Source of the DNA: Ectothiorhodospiraceae bacterium
GTDB lineage: Bacteria; Pseudomonadota; Gammaproteobacteria; Nitrococcales; Aquisalimonadaceae
Direction: 5' to 3'
DNA length: 64,000 nucleotides
Assembly (NCBI GenBank): GCA_020831845.1
Contig: JAFIFV010000058.1
Location: 35,405 to 99,404 of the forward strand
How positions within the stretch are numbered: the first letter of the stretch is position 1; every line of letters begins with the position of its first letter. The position numbers and the translations under genes are program-made. Below the pieces are notes generated by a model. It did no database searches. It was not told the origin of the DNA and was given only the letters and a program-made list of their open reading frames with translations. Below are positions 6,404 through 15,194 of the stretch, one piece after another.

Positions 6404-8386
6404 ATGAACGAAAGCAACCCGGTGCTATGGGAACCCGGTCAACAGCAGCTTGAACACAGCCAGATGGCCAGCTACCAGCGCTGGCTGGAGCAGCGGGGCA
6501 TCGGCCCGTTTCCTGATTACCAGGCGCTGCACGCCTGGTCGATCAGCGACCTGGAAGCGTTCTGGCAGTCGGTGTGGGATTTCGCCGGCCTGCACGCCGA
6601 CACGCTGCCCGAGCGAATGCTGGGCAGCGTGGACATGCCGGGCGCGCGCTGGCTCCCCGGGGCAAGACTGAATTTCGCCCGCAACCTGCTCAAGCACGCT
6701 CTCGAAGGCGACCTGGAACAGGAGGCGGTGGTCGCCTATGCCGAGGGGCGCCAGGTGGTACGACGCAGCTACGGCGAGCTGCTGGCGGACGTGGGCGCAC
6801 TGGAGGCTTTTCTGCGCTCGCGCGGCCTACAAGCTGGCGACCGCGTTGCCGGCCTGGTATGCAACAGCTATGAAACACTGGTGGCAATGCTTGCCACGAC
6901 AAGCCTCGGAGCGGTGTGGAGTTCAGCCTCGCCGGACTTCGGTTCGGAGGCAACACTCGATCGTTTCGGCCAGATCGAACCCAAGGTGCTGATCGCCGTG
7001 AACGGCTACGGTTACGGCGGCAAGACCTTCGAGCGCCGGGAGCAGATCGAGCGGTTGAGCAGCCAACTCCCCGAGCTTGCCCACACGATCGTGATCCGGC
7101 ACCTGGAGAACGCCCCGCTGCCAGAGGGCGACCGATTCACCGCCTGGGACGATGCACTGGCCGCCGGCCAGGGCCAGACCCCGAGCTTCACGCCGTTGCC
7201 GGCGGACCACCCCGTCTACATCCTTTATTCCTCCGGCACCACCGGTAAACCGAAGTGCATCGTCCACGGGGCTGGCAACATCCTGCTGAACCACGCCAAG
7301 GAGCTGATGCTGCACGGCGATGTGGCGGGCGCCGGCGACCGCTTCCTTTACTTCACCACTTGCGGCTGGATGATGTGGAACTGGCAGGCATCCGTGCTGC
7401 TGACCGGCGCCACCCTGATTGTCTACGATGGCTCTCCCGCGCAACCGGATGCCGGCATGCTCTGGCGGCTGACGGCGGACGAGAAACTGACCCACTTCGG
7501 CACCAGCGCGCGGTTCCTCGCCAGCTGCAGAAAGCTCGGCTTGACGCCGGGGCGGGATCTGGATCTGAGCCGCCTCAGGGTGGTTTTCTCCACCGGCTCA
7601 CCATTGCTGCCCGAGGACTACGACTGGTTTTACGACAATGTTTCCCGAGACGTGCTGCTGGGCTCGATAGCCGGCGGCACGGATATCTGCGGCTGTTTTG
7701 TGGGTAGCAACCCGTTGCTCCCCGTCCGCCGCGGTGAAATCCAGTGCGCCATGCTGGGCGTGGATGCAGTGGCATTCGGCGAGGACGGACAGGCCCTGGT
7801 CCATGACCGCGGTGAACTGGTCTGTCGCAAACCCTTGCCTTCCATGCCGGTCGGGTTCTGGAACGACGAGGACGGCAGCCGCTACCGCGATGCCTATTTC
7901 GAGACCTTCCCCGGCGTCTGGGCGCATGGCGATTTTGTCCGTTTCACCGAACACGGCGGTGCGATCATCTACGGGCGTTCCGATGCCACCCTGAACCCCG
8001 GCGGGGTCCGCATCGGTACGGCGGAGATCTACCGGCAGGTCGAGACCATCGACGAGATCAAGGACAGCCTGGTGGTGGGCAGGCCGGTGGAGGGCGACGT
8101 GGAAGTGGTACTGCTGGTCATGCTGAAGGAAGGCACGACACTGGACCAGTCCCTGAGCCGCACCATCAAGGACCGTATACGGCGCAATGCCAGCCCGCGT
8201 CATGTACCCTCGCGGATCGTTGCGGTCGACGACATCCCCTATACCCGCAGCGGCAAGAAGGTGGAAATCGCCGTTGCCCGCATGCTTCAGGGGGAAACCA
8301 GGGCAGGCAACCTGGGGGCGCTGGGAAACCCGGAATCCCTGGATGCCATCCGCCATCGGCTGCAGGAGGCGAAACTGCTACCGTGA
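6404..8386 (+). CDS. Acetoacetate-CoA ligase (acetoacetyl-CoA synthetase)
   Basis: A 660-residue adenylate-forming enzyme that activates acetoacetate to acetoacetyl-CoA with ATP. The length and the N-terminal start (PVLWEPGQQQLEHSQM, then ARLNFARNLL) match acetoacetyl-CoA synthetases rather than acetyl-CoA synthetase. The AMP-binding P-loop is YSSGTTGKPKCIVHG near residue 278, and the C-terminal hinge/lysine region is YTRSGKKVE near 620. It is the last gene of the sigma-54 transcription unit, 24 bp after bdhA, and completes the route from 3-hydroxybutyrate to a CoA ester ready for thiolysis. Confidence 0.92.
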   Translation: MNESNPVLWEPGQQQLEHSQMASYQRWLEQRGIGPFPDYQALHAWSISDLEAFWQSVWDFAGLHADTLPERMLGSVDMPGARWLPGARLNFARNLLKHALEGDLEQEAVVAYAEGRQVVRRSYGELLADVGALEAFLRSRGLQAGDRVAGLVCNSYETLVAMLATTSLGAVWSSASPDFGSEATLDRFGQIEPKVLIAVNGYGYGGKTFERREQIERLSSQLPELAHTIVIRHLENAPLPEGDRFTAWDDALAAGQGQTPSFTPLPADHPVYILYSSGTTGKPKCIVHGAGNILLNHAKELMLHGDVAGAGDRFLYFTTCGWMMWNWQASVLLTGATLIVYDGSPAQPDAGMLWRLTADEKLTHFGTSARFLASCRKLGLTPGRDLDLSRLRVVFSTGSPLLPEDYDWFYDNVSRDVLLGSIAGGTDICGCFVGSNPLLPVRRGEIQCAMLGVDAVAFGEDGQALVHDRGELVCRKPLPSMPVGFWNDEDGSRYRDAYFETFPGVWAHGDFVRFTEHGGAIIYGRSDATLNPGGVRIGTAEIYRQVETIDEIKDSLVVGRPVEGDVEVVLLVMLKEGTTLDQSLSRTIKDRIRRNASPRHVPSRIVAVDDIPYTRSGKKVEIAVARMLQGETRAGNLGALGNPESLDAIRHRLQEAKLLP

Positions 8387-8728
8387 GCCCGTGCCGAGGG
8401 CACTCCGCCGTTGCGGGACTCGTTGCCGGCTTCTTCAGCAGCGAGTAACGAGGCCCGCAATCAGCACCACAGCCATGGCCCGGACGGCGCCATGCATGCT
8501 CCCCAGGGCAGCGACCAGACACCCGCGAAGGTTGGCAATTCGCGGTCCACGTCACAGTCCGGGCCATTCTCCCTTGCTATCGTTTCGCTCAATGAATGCG
8601 ATAGTTTATATTGCGTTCAACTGCCTGCAGCCCCCGACAGTCGCGAGCCACCCCGGTAACCGGGGTGACGATGGTCCGCTGTCCCGGAGGGCACAGCAGC
8701 GGCGACGACAACAAGACGAGCAAATTGA
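8387..8728. other. Intergenic region upstream of pilB, no gene recognised
   Basis: This 342-bp spacer holds no convincing coding sequence and no pilA. A short hairpin (GTGCC-GAG-GGCAC) just after the synthetase stop could act as a weak terminator. An inverted repeat CTATCG (8577-8582) / CGATAG (8599-8604) with 16 bp between the arms lies in an AT-richer stretch that probably contains the pilB promoter. No clear -35/-10 or -24/-12 pair is visible. Confidence 0.4.
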
Positions 8729-10453
8729 ATGGCGATTGCGAATCCGACAATCAGGCTCAGCGGTCTCGCCGGCCGCCTGGTCAGGGACGGACTGCTCGAA
8801 GAAGAAGCGGCAAAGTCCGCCATTGACGCCGCGCGCAAGGCCAAGCAGCCCCTGGTTGCCCACCTGGTTGATCACAGGATCCTCTCGGCCGCCGATCTCG
8901 CGACGGCCGCGGCAGCCGAGTTCGGCGTGCCCCTGCTCGATCTCAACTGCATGGAACTGGACCCTGCCGTCACCGGCCTGGTCAGCGAGAAGTTGATACG
9001 GCACCACCATGCCCTGCCCTTGTTCAAGCGCGGCAAGCGACTGTTCGTCGCGGTCTCCGATCCGACCAACCTGGACGCGCTGGACGAATTCAAATTCCAC
9101 TGTGGGCTAACCACGGACCCGGTCCTGGTGGAGCAGGACAAGCTGACCCGCGCCATCGACAAGGCGATGGACGCCCAGGACACCAATTTCGGGTCCGAGG
9201 AACTGGACGAGGATCTGGACAACCTCGCCATCTCCGGCGGCGACGAGGTGGAAAACGCATCCGGCGACGTCAGCGAGAGCGAGGCCGACGACGCGCCGGT
9301 CGTGCGTTTCGTCAACAAGGTTCTGCTGGACGCCATCAAGAAGGGTGCCTCGGATATCCACTTCGAGCCGTACGAAAAGAGCTTCCGGGTGCGTTTTCGC
9401 CAGGACGGCATGTTGCGCAACGTGGCCAGTCCCCCACTGGGCCTGGCGCCGCGTATCTCCGCCCGACTCAAGGTCATGTCGAGAATGGACATCGCGGAGC
9501 GGCGCGTGCCCCAGGACGGGCGTATCAAGATGAAGCTCTCCAAGAAGCGGGCCATCGACTTCCGTGTGAACTCCTGCCCCACGCTGTTCGGCGAAAAGAT
9601 CGTACTGCGCATACTCGACCCGAGCAGTGCGATGCTGGGCATTGATGTACTGGGCTATGAGGAAGTCCAGAAGGAGCGGTTCCTGGAAGCCATCTCCAAG
9701 CCGTACGGCATGGTGCTGGTCACCGGTCCGACCGGCAGCGGTAAAACGGTCTCGCTGTATACCGCACTGAATATCCTGAACACCGAGGATCGCAACATCT
9801 CCACCGTCGAGGATCCGGTGGAAATCAACCTGCAGGGCATCAACCAGGTCAACCTCAACGTCAAGGCGGGGCTGACTTTTGCCTCGGCACTGCGTTCCTT
9901 CCTGCGCCAGGACCCGGACATCATCATGGTGGGGGAAATCCGCGACCTGGAAACCGCGGAAATCGCGGTCAAGGCGGCTCAGACAGGGCACCTGGTGCTG
10001 TCTACGCTGCACACCAACGACGCCCCGCAGACGCTGACGCGACTGGCGAACATGGGCGTACCGCCCTACAACATCGCCTCCTCGGTGCATCTGATCATCG
10101 CCCAGCGCCTGGCCCGGCGACTCTGCAACAACTGCAAGGAGCCCATCGACGTACCGCGCGAGGCGCTGCTCGAGGAGGGGTTTACCGATGCCGATCTGGC
10201 GGAGAACCCGACCTTCTACGCCCCCAAGGGCTGCGACCAGTGCGCCCTCGGCTACAAGGGGCGGGTGGGTATCTATCAGGTGATGCCGGTATCCGAAGAG
10301 ATGGGACGCATCATCATGGAAGGCGGAAACTCCCTCCAGCTGGCCGAACAGGCGAAGAAGGAGGGCATCAACGACCTTCGGCGCTCGGGCCTGATGAAGG
10401 TACTGCAGGGCATGACCAGCATCGACGAAGTCAACCGCGTCACCAAGGACTAA
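8729..10453 (+). CDS. pilB: Type IV pilus assembly ATPase PilB
   Basis: A 574-residue cytoplasmic hexameric ATPase that powers pilus extension. An N-terminal MshEN/GspE-N domain (LSGLAGRLVRDGLL onward) precedes the secretion ATPase core. That core has Walker A GPTGSGKT near residue 333, the Asp box, the Walker-B-like VGEIRD and the His box TGHLVLSTLHTND. A four-cysteine zinc motif is present (CNNC near 466 and CDQC near 501), as in PilB but not PilT. It is the first gene of pilBCD; the start has no strong Shine-Dalgarno sequence but fits the PilB N-terminus. Confidence 0.96.
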   Translation: MAIANPTIRLSGLAGRLVRDGLLEEEAAKSAIDAARKAKQPLVAHLVDHRILSAADLATAAAAEFGVPLLDLNCMELDPAVTGLVSEKLIRHHHALPLFKRGKRLFVAVSDPTNLDALDEFKFHCGLTTDPVLVEQDKLTRAIDKAMDAQDTNFGSEELDEDLDNLAISGGDEVENASGDVSESEADDAPVVRFVNKVLLDAIKKGASDIHFEPYEKSFRVRFRQDGMLRNVASPPLGLAPRISARLKVMSRMDIAERRVPQDGRIKMKLSKKRAIDFRVNSCPTLFGEKIVLRILDPSSAMLGIDVLGYEEVQKERFLEAISKPYGMVLVTGPTGSGKTVSLYTALNILNTEDRNISTVEDPVEINLQGINQVNLNVKAGLTFASALRSFLRQDPDIIMVGEIRDLETAEIAVKAAQTGHLVLSTLHTNDAPQTLTRLANMGVPPYNIASSVHLIIAQRLARRLCNNCKEPIDVPREALLEEGFTDADLAENPTFYAPKGCDQCALGYKGRVGIYQVMPVSEEMGRIIMEGGNSLQLAEQAKKEGINDLRRSGLMKVLQGMTSIDEVNRVTKD

Positions 10454-10472
10454 TCAGCAAGGGATAACAACA

Positions 10473-11696
10473 ATGGCACAGAAGGCGGCCAAACTTCCCA
10501 CTTTCGTATGGGAAGGCACGGACAAGCGGGGCGAAAAGGTCAAGGGAGAGGCTCAGGCGGCCAATGTGACGCTGATGAAGGCGGAACTGCGACGTCAGGG
10601 CATCGCCCCCAAGGCCGTCCGCAAGAAATCGGCGCTGGCCTCCATGGGCAAGCGCAAGAAGAAGATCACGGCCGGCGACATCGCGGTCTTCAGCCGCCAG
10701 CTCGCCACCATGATGGGAGCCGGTGTGCCGCTGGTACAGGGCCTGGACATCGTAGGACGCGGCCACGAAAACCCAGCCATGCAGGACCTTGTCATGGCGA
10801 TCAAGGCAGATGTGGAAGGCGGCACCAACCTGAGTGAAGCGCTGGGCAAGCACCCACGCCATTTCAATGAGCTGTTCTGCAACCTGGTGGAAGCCGGTGA
10901 ATCGGCCGGTGTGCTGGATACGCTGCTGGACAAGCTGGCAACGTACCTCGAAAAGACTGAATCCATCAAGAAGAAGATCAAGAAGGCCCTGTTCTATCCC
11001 GCCGCGGTGCTGGTGGTAGCCTTCGCCGTGACCGCAATCCTGCTGTATTTCGTGGTACCCCAGTTCGAGTCGCTGTTCACCGGTTTCGGGGCCGACCTTC
11101 CGGTATTCACCCAGTTCGTACTGCGTCTCTCCTACTTGATGCAGGACTACGGCCTGTTCATGCTGATCGGCCTGGTGGCAGCCATCCTCCTGTTTGCTGA
11201 GGCCAAGAAACGCTATCCGGCGGTGACGCACTTCCTCCAGCGGGCAGCGTTAAAGCTGCCGGTGATCGGAGAAATTCTGCACAAGGCCGCCATCGCACGC
11301 TATGCACGCACGCTATCGACCATGTTTGCGGCAGGGGTGCCGTTGGTTGAGGCGCTTGAATCCGTGGCCGGTGCCACGGGTAACGTGGTGTACTCCGAAG
11401 CCGTCCTGGAAATGCGGGAACAGGTGGCCAGCGGCCAGCAGTTGCAGATGGCAATGAAACTGGCCAACCTGTTCCCGAACATGGTGATCCAGATGACCGC
11501 GATCGGCGAGGAATCCGGATCCCTGGACAGCATGCTGGCCAAGGTGGCGGACTTCTACGAGGAAGAAGTGGACAACATGATCGACAGCCTGAGCAGCCTG
11601 CTGGAGCCGATGATCATGGTCATCCTCGGCGTGCTGGTGGGGGGCCTGGTGGTGGCCATGTATCTGCCGATCTTCCAGATGGGTCAGGTGATCTGA
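10473..11696 (+). CDS. pilC: Type IV pilus inner-membrane platform protein PilC
   Basis: A 407-residue GspF-family protein that anchors the PilB motor in the inner membrane. Two homologous GspF domains are visible, each with the FSRQLATMMGAGVPL / YARTLSTMFAAGVPL signature (about residues 70 and 275). Membrane segments lie near 173-190 (AVLVVAFAVTAILLYFVV), near 230, and at the C-terminus (MIMVILGVLVGGLVVAMYL). It starts 19 bp after pilB with AAGGGA upstream, and ends one base before pilD. Confidence 0.96.
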   Translation: MAQKAAKLPTFVWEGTDKRGEKVKGEAQAANVTLMKAELRRQGIAPKAVRKKSALASMGKRKKKITAGDIAVFSRQLATMMGAGVPLVQGLDIVGRGHENPAMQDLVMAIKADVEGGTNLSEALGKHPRHFNELFCNLVEAGESAGVLDTLLDKLATYLEKTESIKKKIKKALFYPAAVLVVAFAVTAILLYFVVPQFESLFTGFGADLPVFTQFVLRLSYLMQDYGLFMLIGLVAAILLFAEAKKRYPAVTHFLQRAALKLPVIGEILHKAAIARYARTLSTMFAAGVPLVEALESVAGATGNVVYSEAVLEMREQVASGQQLQMAMKLANLFPNMVIQMTAIGEESGSLDSMLAKVADFYEEEVDNMIDSLSSLLEPMIMVILGVLVGGLVVAMYLPIFQMGQVI

Positions 11697-11697
11697 T

Positions 11698-12564
11698 TTG
11701 CTTGAGCTGATCACCGCGTCTCCGACGCTGCTCATCGCGCTGGTCTTCGTGCTCGGCTTGCTGGTGGGCAGCTTTCTCAACGTCGTCATCCTGCGATTGC
11801 CCCGCATGCTGGAACAGGAATGGCGGCAGCAGGCCCAGGAGACCCTGGGCCTCAACGAGCACGCTCCGGCGACACGGATAGGGCTGGCCCGTCCTGCCTC
11901 CCATTGTCCTTCCTGCGGCCACCGCATCAGGCCGTGGGAGAATATCCCCGTGGTCAGCTGGCTGGCGTTGCGCGGGCGCTGCAGCAACTGCAACGCCCGC
12001 ATCAGTGTTCGTTATCCTCTGGTGGAATTGCTGACTGCCTGCCTGTCAGCCATCGTGGCCTGGCAGTTCGGGTGGGGCTGGGAACTGGTCGCCGGCCTTT
12101 CCCTGACCTGGATACTGATCGCACTTTCCGGCATCGACTTCGACACACAGTTGTTGCCTGATACCATCACCCTTTCTGGTTTATGGCTGGGGCTTGCATT
12201 CAGTCTGGTTCCCGTCTTCGCTGACCCTGCCGAAGCCATACTGGGCGCCATCGCCGGCTATCTGAGCCTGTGGCTGGTGTTCCACGGCTTCCGTCTGGTC
12301 ACCGGCAAGGAGGGGATGGGTTATGGCGATTTCAAGCTGCTGGCCCTGCTCGGCGCCTGGCTTGGTTGGAGCGCTCTGCCCGTGATCATACTGCTTTCCG
12401 CACTGGTCGGTGCCGTGGCCGGTATCACGATGATCGCCGCCCTTGGGAGGGACCGCCAACTGCCGATCCCGTTCGGCCCCTACCTGGCCGGTGCCGGTTG
12501 GCTGGCATTGCTGTGGGAGGACGCCCTGGTCGGTGCATACCTCCGTTGGTCAGGGCTCGGATAA
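11698..12564 (+). CDS. pilD: Prepilin leader peptidase / N-methyltransferase PilD
   Basis: A 288-residue polytopic aspartic protease that cleaves type IV prepilin leader peptides and methylates the new N-terminus. The cytoplasmic zinc loop has both cysteine pairs (CPSC and CSNC), as in bifunctional enzymes. The catalytic aspartates lie in GIDFDTQLLPD and GMGYGDFKL. The TTG start at 11698 follows the pilC stop directly and gives the expected MLELI N-terminus before the first membrane helix, so translation is probably coupled to pilC. Its stop overlaps the coaE start by one base (TAATG). Confidence 0.95.
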   Translation: MLELITASPTLLIALVFVLGLLVGSFLNVVILRLPRMLEQEWRQQAQETLGLNEHAPATRIGLARPASHCPSCGHRIRPWENIPVVSWLALRGRCSNCNARISVRYPLVELLTACLSAIVAWQFGWGWELVAGLSLTWILIALSGIDFDTQLLPDTITLSGLWLGLAFSLVPVFADPAEAILGAIAGYLSLWLVFHGFRLVTGKEGMGYGDFKLLALLGAWLGWSALPVIILLSALVGAVAGITMIAALGRDRQLPIPFGPYLAGAGWLALLWEDALVGAYLRWSGLG

Positions 12565-13172
12565 TGTCGCGCCGTGTTTATACGGTCGGGCTGACCGGTG
12601 GCATTGCAAGCGGAAAGACGGCAGTCTCCGACCGTTTGAAGGCCCTGGGCGCGGACATTATCGACGCCGACGTGGCTGCACGGGCGGTGGTCGAGCCGGG
12701 AGAGCCCGCCCTTGAAGAACTCACCCGGGAATTCGGCCCCACCATATTGCAGGCGGACGGCACCCTGGACCGCGCCGCGCTGCGGCGACAGGTTTTCGGG
12801 GATACCGCCGCACGCAAGCGCCTCGAAGCCATACTCCATCCGAAGATTCGCGAATGGCTAATGCAGCGGCTGGAAGCCTCTCCCGGCCCCTACGCCGTAC
12901 TGGTGGTCCCGCTGCTTGTGGAAGGTGGGCTCGTGGACCTGGTAGACCGCGTCCTGGTCGTCGACGTCCCCGAAACGGTACAGCTTGAACGCCTGGTCCG
13001 GCGTGACGGCAGTGATGAACAACAAGCGCGGGCGATCCTCGCCGCCCAGGCCGGCAGGGACCAACGTCTGGCACGCGCCGACGACGTCCTCGACAACACC
13101 GCCCCTCTGGAGGATCTGGACGCCCGTGTCGAGGAACTGCATCGACGCTATCTGGCGCTTGGCGGTTGGTAA
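12564..13172 (+). CDS. coaE: Dephospho-CoA kinase
   Basis: A 202-residue P-loop kinase catalysing the last step of coenzyme A synthesis, phosphorylation of the 3'-hydroxyl of dephospho-CoA. Walker A GGIASGKT occupies residues 12-19, DADVAAR follows at about 38-44, and the lid region includes VRRDGSDEQQARAIL. The ATG overlaps the pilD stop. The pilD-coaE-zapD-yacG order is typical of gammaproteobacteria. A longer frame upstream is a shadow inside pilD. Confidence 0.95.
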   Translation: MSRRVYTVGLTGGIASGKTAVSDRLKALGADIIDADVAARAVVEPGEPALEELTREFGPTILQADGTLDRAALRRQVFGDTAARKRLEAILHPKIREWLMQRLEASPGPYAVLVVPLLVEGGLVDLVDRVLVVDVPETVQLERLVRRDGSDEQQARAILAAQAGRDQRLARADDVLDNTAPLEDLDARVEELHRRYLALGGW

Positions 13173-13223
13173 GAACGGTGAACGTGCGCGACAATGGGCG
13201 AAATGGGCACTGAAGGATGACTG

Positions 13224-14012
13224 ATGGGCGGAGGCCAGATCGACGAACACGCAATGCGCTTCGAGCAGCCTTTGAGCGAGCGCATCCGCACGATGATGCG
13301 ACTGGAGTTCCTGTTCGAGCAAAGTCGCTTCGCCATCGCCGGTGACGAGGAATGGCACAGCCGCCTCGCCATCGCGACGCTGGCGGAAGTGCTGGAGGTG
13401 CTCGCCCGGGGTGATCTGAAGTCCGAGTTGATCAAGGAACTGGAGCGGGTCACGGGTACCCTGCAGCAGCTGAAGGACAACCCCAGCGTTGATTCGGACC
13501 GCCTACAGTACGTGGTCGACCAATGCAATGACCTGCTGGAGCGCCTGCGGCTGCACAATGGCCCGCTAGGGGCGGCGCTGCGACAGGACGAGTTCCTGGC
13601 CAGCATCATGCAGCGCAGCGGCATCGCCGGCGGCACCTGCGCCTTCGACCTGCCGGGTTACCATCGCTGGTTGCAGCGCCCCGCGGAACAACGTCGCCAG
13701 GCACTGGAGAACTGGTATTCGGCACTGGAGACCGTCCGCCTGTCCTCGCGGTTGATACTGCAACTGATTCGGGACAGCGCCGCGCCCCGCAACCAGACGG
13801 CCCGTGACGGCACCTACCAACGCAACCTCGAGAAAGGCAACAGCTACCAGCTCATCTGTGTGGAATTGCCACCGGACAGCCCCTATTTCGCCGAGATCAG
13901 CGGCAGCAAACACTTCATCACGGTACGTTTCATGGAACAGGCGCCAAATGGGGACCGCCCGTCCCAGACCGTCCGCGACGTGGATTTCCTGCTTCGCTGT
14001 TGCGGTCTCTGA
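13224..14012 (+). CDS. zapD: Cell division protein ZapD
   Basis: A 262-residue cytoplasmic protein that bundles FtsZ filaments at the Z-ring. The hallmark N-terminal YEQPLNERIR-like segment reads FEQPLSERIRTMMRLEFLFEQ, followed by an all-helical half and a C-terminal beta domain with GSKHFITVRFM. AAGGA lies before the ATG at 13224. It neighbours coaE and yacG as in E. coli, and its FtsZ partner is encoded about 7 kb away on the other strand. Confidence 0.92.
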   Translation: MGGGQIDEHAMRFEQPLSERIRTMMRLEFLFEQSRFAIAGDEEWHSRLAIATLAEVLEVLARGDLKSELIKELERVTGTLQQLKDNPSVDSDRLQYVVDQCNDLLERLRLHNGPLGAALRQDEFLASIMQRSGIAGGTCAFDLPGYHRWLQRPAEQRRQALENWYSALETVRLSSRLILQLIRDSAAPRNQTARDGTYQRNLEKGNSYQLICVELPPDSPYFAEISGSKHFITVRFMEQAPNGDRPSQTVRDVDFLLRCCGL

Positions 14013-14051
14013 ACCAGGCGGCGCCACCAAATTCCGTATCGGGTTGAAGCG

Positions 14052-14249
14052 ATGACGCAGATAATTCACTGTCCTACCTGCAGGGCTCCGGTCGAGTGGA
14101 GCGAACGCGCCCGCTGGCGGCCTTTCTGTAGCGAACGCTGCAAGCTGATCGATCTGGGCGCCTGGCTCAAGGAAGAAAACACGATACCGGGCATCGAGCT
14201 GCCGGAGGAACTGCTGGAAGAATTCAAGGATGAGGAACCACGCCGCTGA
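14052..14249 (+). CDS. yacG: DNA gyrase inhibitor YacG (zinc-binding)
   Basis: A 65-residue protein with the Cys4 zinc site CPTC and CSERC, the usual YacG size. Known family members bind GyrB and inhibit gyrase. The conserved tail [16 protein letters not shown] is present, followed by an acidic C-terminus. It follows zapD by 39 bp and ends 15 bp from the oppositely oriented mutT-type gene. Confidence 0.93.
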   Translation: MTQIIHCPTCRAPVEWSERARWRPFCSERCKLIDLGAWLKEENTIPGIELPEELLEEFKDEEPRR

Positions 14250-14263
14250 GCGGCAGCCGCTCC

Positions 14264-15190
14264 CTACCAGAACGCGGATATCGCGGCGATGCCCTGGCCG
14301 CGTGCCCTGGACACAGCCGGCAGGTCACTTTCGGACATGCCGCCCAGTGCGTAGACGGGGCGTGGGAAATCCCGAACCAGCCTCGCAAAACGGTCCAGGC
14401 CCATGCCTTCTTCACCAGGGTGACTGCGGGTGGACGAGACGGGGCCCAGGACGACGAAATCCACATCAATGCGCAGAGCGTGCGCAAGTTCCTCGGCACC
14501 GTGACAGGACGCCGCCACCAGCGAACCCTTCGGCAACGGCCTGGCGGCAAGCGCCATCAGGCGGTGATGATGCAGATGAACCCCGACTCCGAGCTTCCAG
14601 GCCAGTCTCGGATCGGCGTTCACCAGAAGCTGAGCCCCGGCAGCCCGGGCAAGTTCAGCTGCGCGCTCGGCCACCGTCCGGTAGGCAGCATCGTCCAATT
14701 CATGGGCGCGGAGCTGAACCAGCCGATGACCTTCTTCCAGCCGCTGCTCGAAGGCCGCGAGGAACGTTGCGGCATCCGACAGGGACGGCGTGATCAGGTA
14801 ACGCTCCGGCAACTGCAGTGCCTGAGTGATCGGCTGATTGGCAACGGGAAAGACGTACTCGCCCAGCGCCGATTGCGGCACCCAGCGCAGAGGTTGCTGC
14901 TCCAGCCCTGACGGCTCGCCGCTGAAACGCTTCACCCGCCAGACATCCAGCAGCACCCGCTTGTCACCGTAATCATGCGGAACACGGATCAGCGGCACCA
15001 TGTCGGTGGGCTCGATACCGATCTCTTCCAGCAATTCCCGCCGCAACGCCTGCTCAACGGTCTCGTCTGCCTCCAGCTTGCCTCCAGGGAACTCCCACAG
15101 GCCACCCTGGTGTGCGTCATCGGGGCGGCGCGTAATCAGTACCCGGCCCTGATCATCCTCCACCACCCCGACTGCGACATGCACCGTCAT
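14264..15190 (-). CDS. mutT: Nudix hydrolase MutT fused to a ThiE/TenI-like domain
   Basis: A 308-residue two-domain protein. Residues about 1-130 are a Nudix hydrolase of the 8-oxo-dGTP-sanitising MutT type, with the box starting at GGKLEADE (37-43) and ending RELLEEIG (51-58). Residues about 135-308 resemble thiamine-phosphate synthase/TenI ([38 protein letters not shown]). The ThiE pyrophosphate-site motif HLGQxD is replaced by HLHHHRL, so thiamine synthesis is doubtful. This fusion is common in gammaproteobacteria. The ATG at 15190 is chosen because an earlier start would overlap argJ by about 30 bp. Confidence 0.9.
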   Translation of the reverse strand: MTVHVAVGVVEDDQGRVLITRRPDDAHQGGLWEFPGGKLEADETVEQALRRELLEEIGIEPTDMVPLIRVPHDYGDKRVLLDVWRVKRFSGEPSGLEQQPLRWVPQSALGEYVFPVANQPITQALQLPERYLITPSLSDAATFLAAFEQRLEEGHRLVQLRAHELDDAAYRTVAERAAELARAAGAQLLVNADPRLAWKLGVGVHLHHHRLMALAARPLPKGSLVAASCHGAEELAHALRIDVDFVVLGPVSSTRSHPGEEGMGLDRFARLVRDFPRPVYALGGMSESDLPAVSRARGQGIAAISAFW

Positions 15191-15194
15191 GAGA

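Noticed and set aside
8490..8512. TGGCCCGG...GC match to a -24/-12 promoter upstream of pilB
   Set aside because: The GG/GC step fits, but the -12 half lacks TT before GC and has C after it; chance is high in GC-rich DNA.
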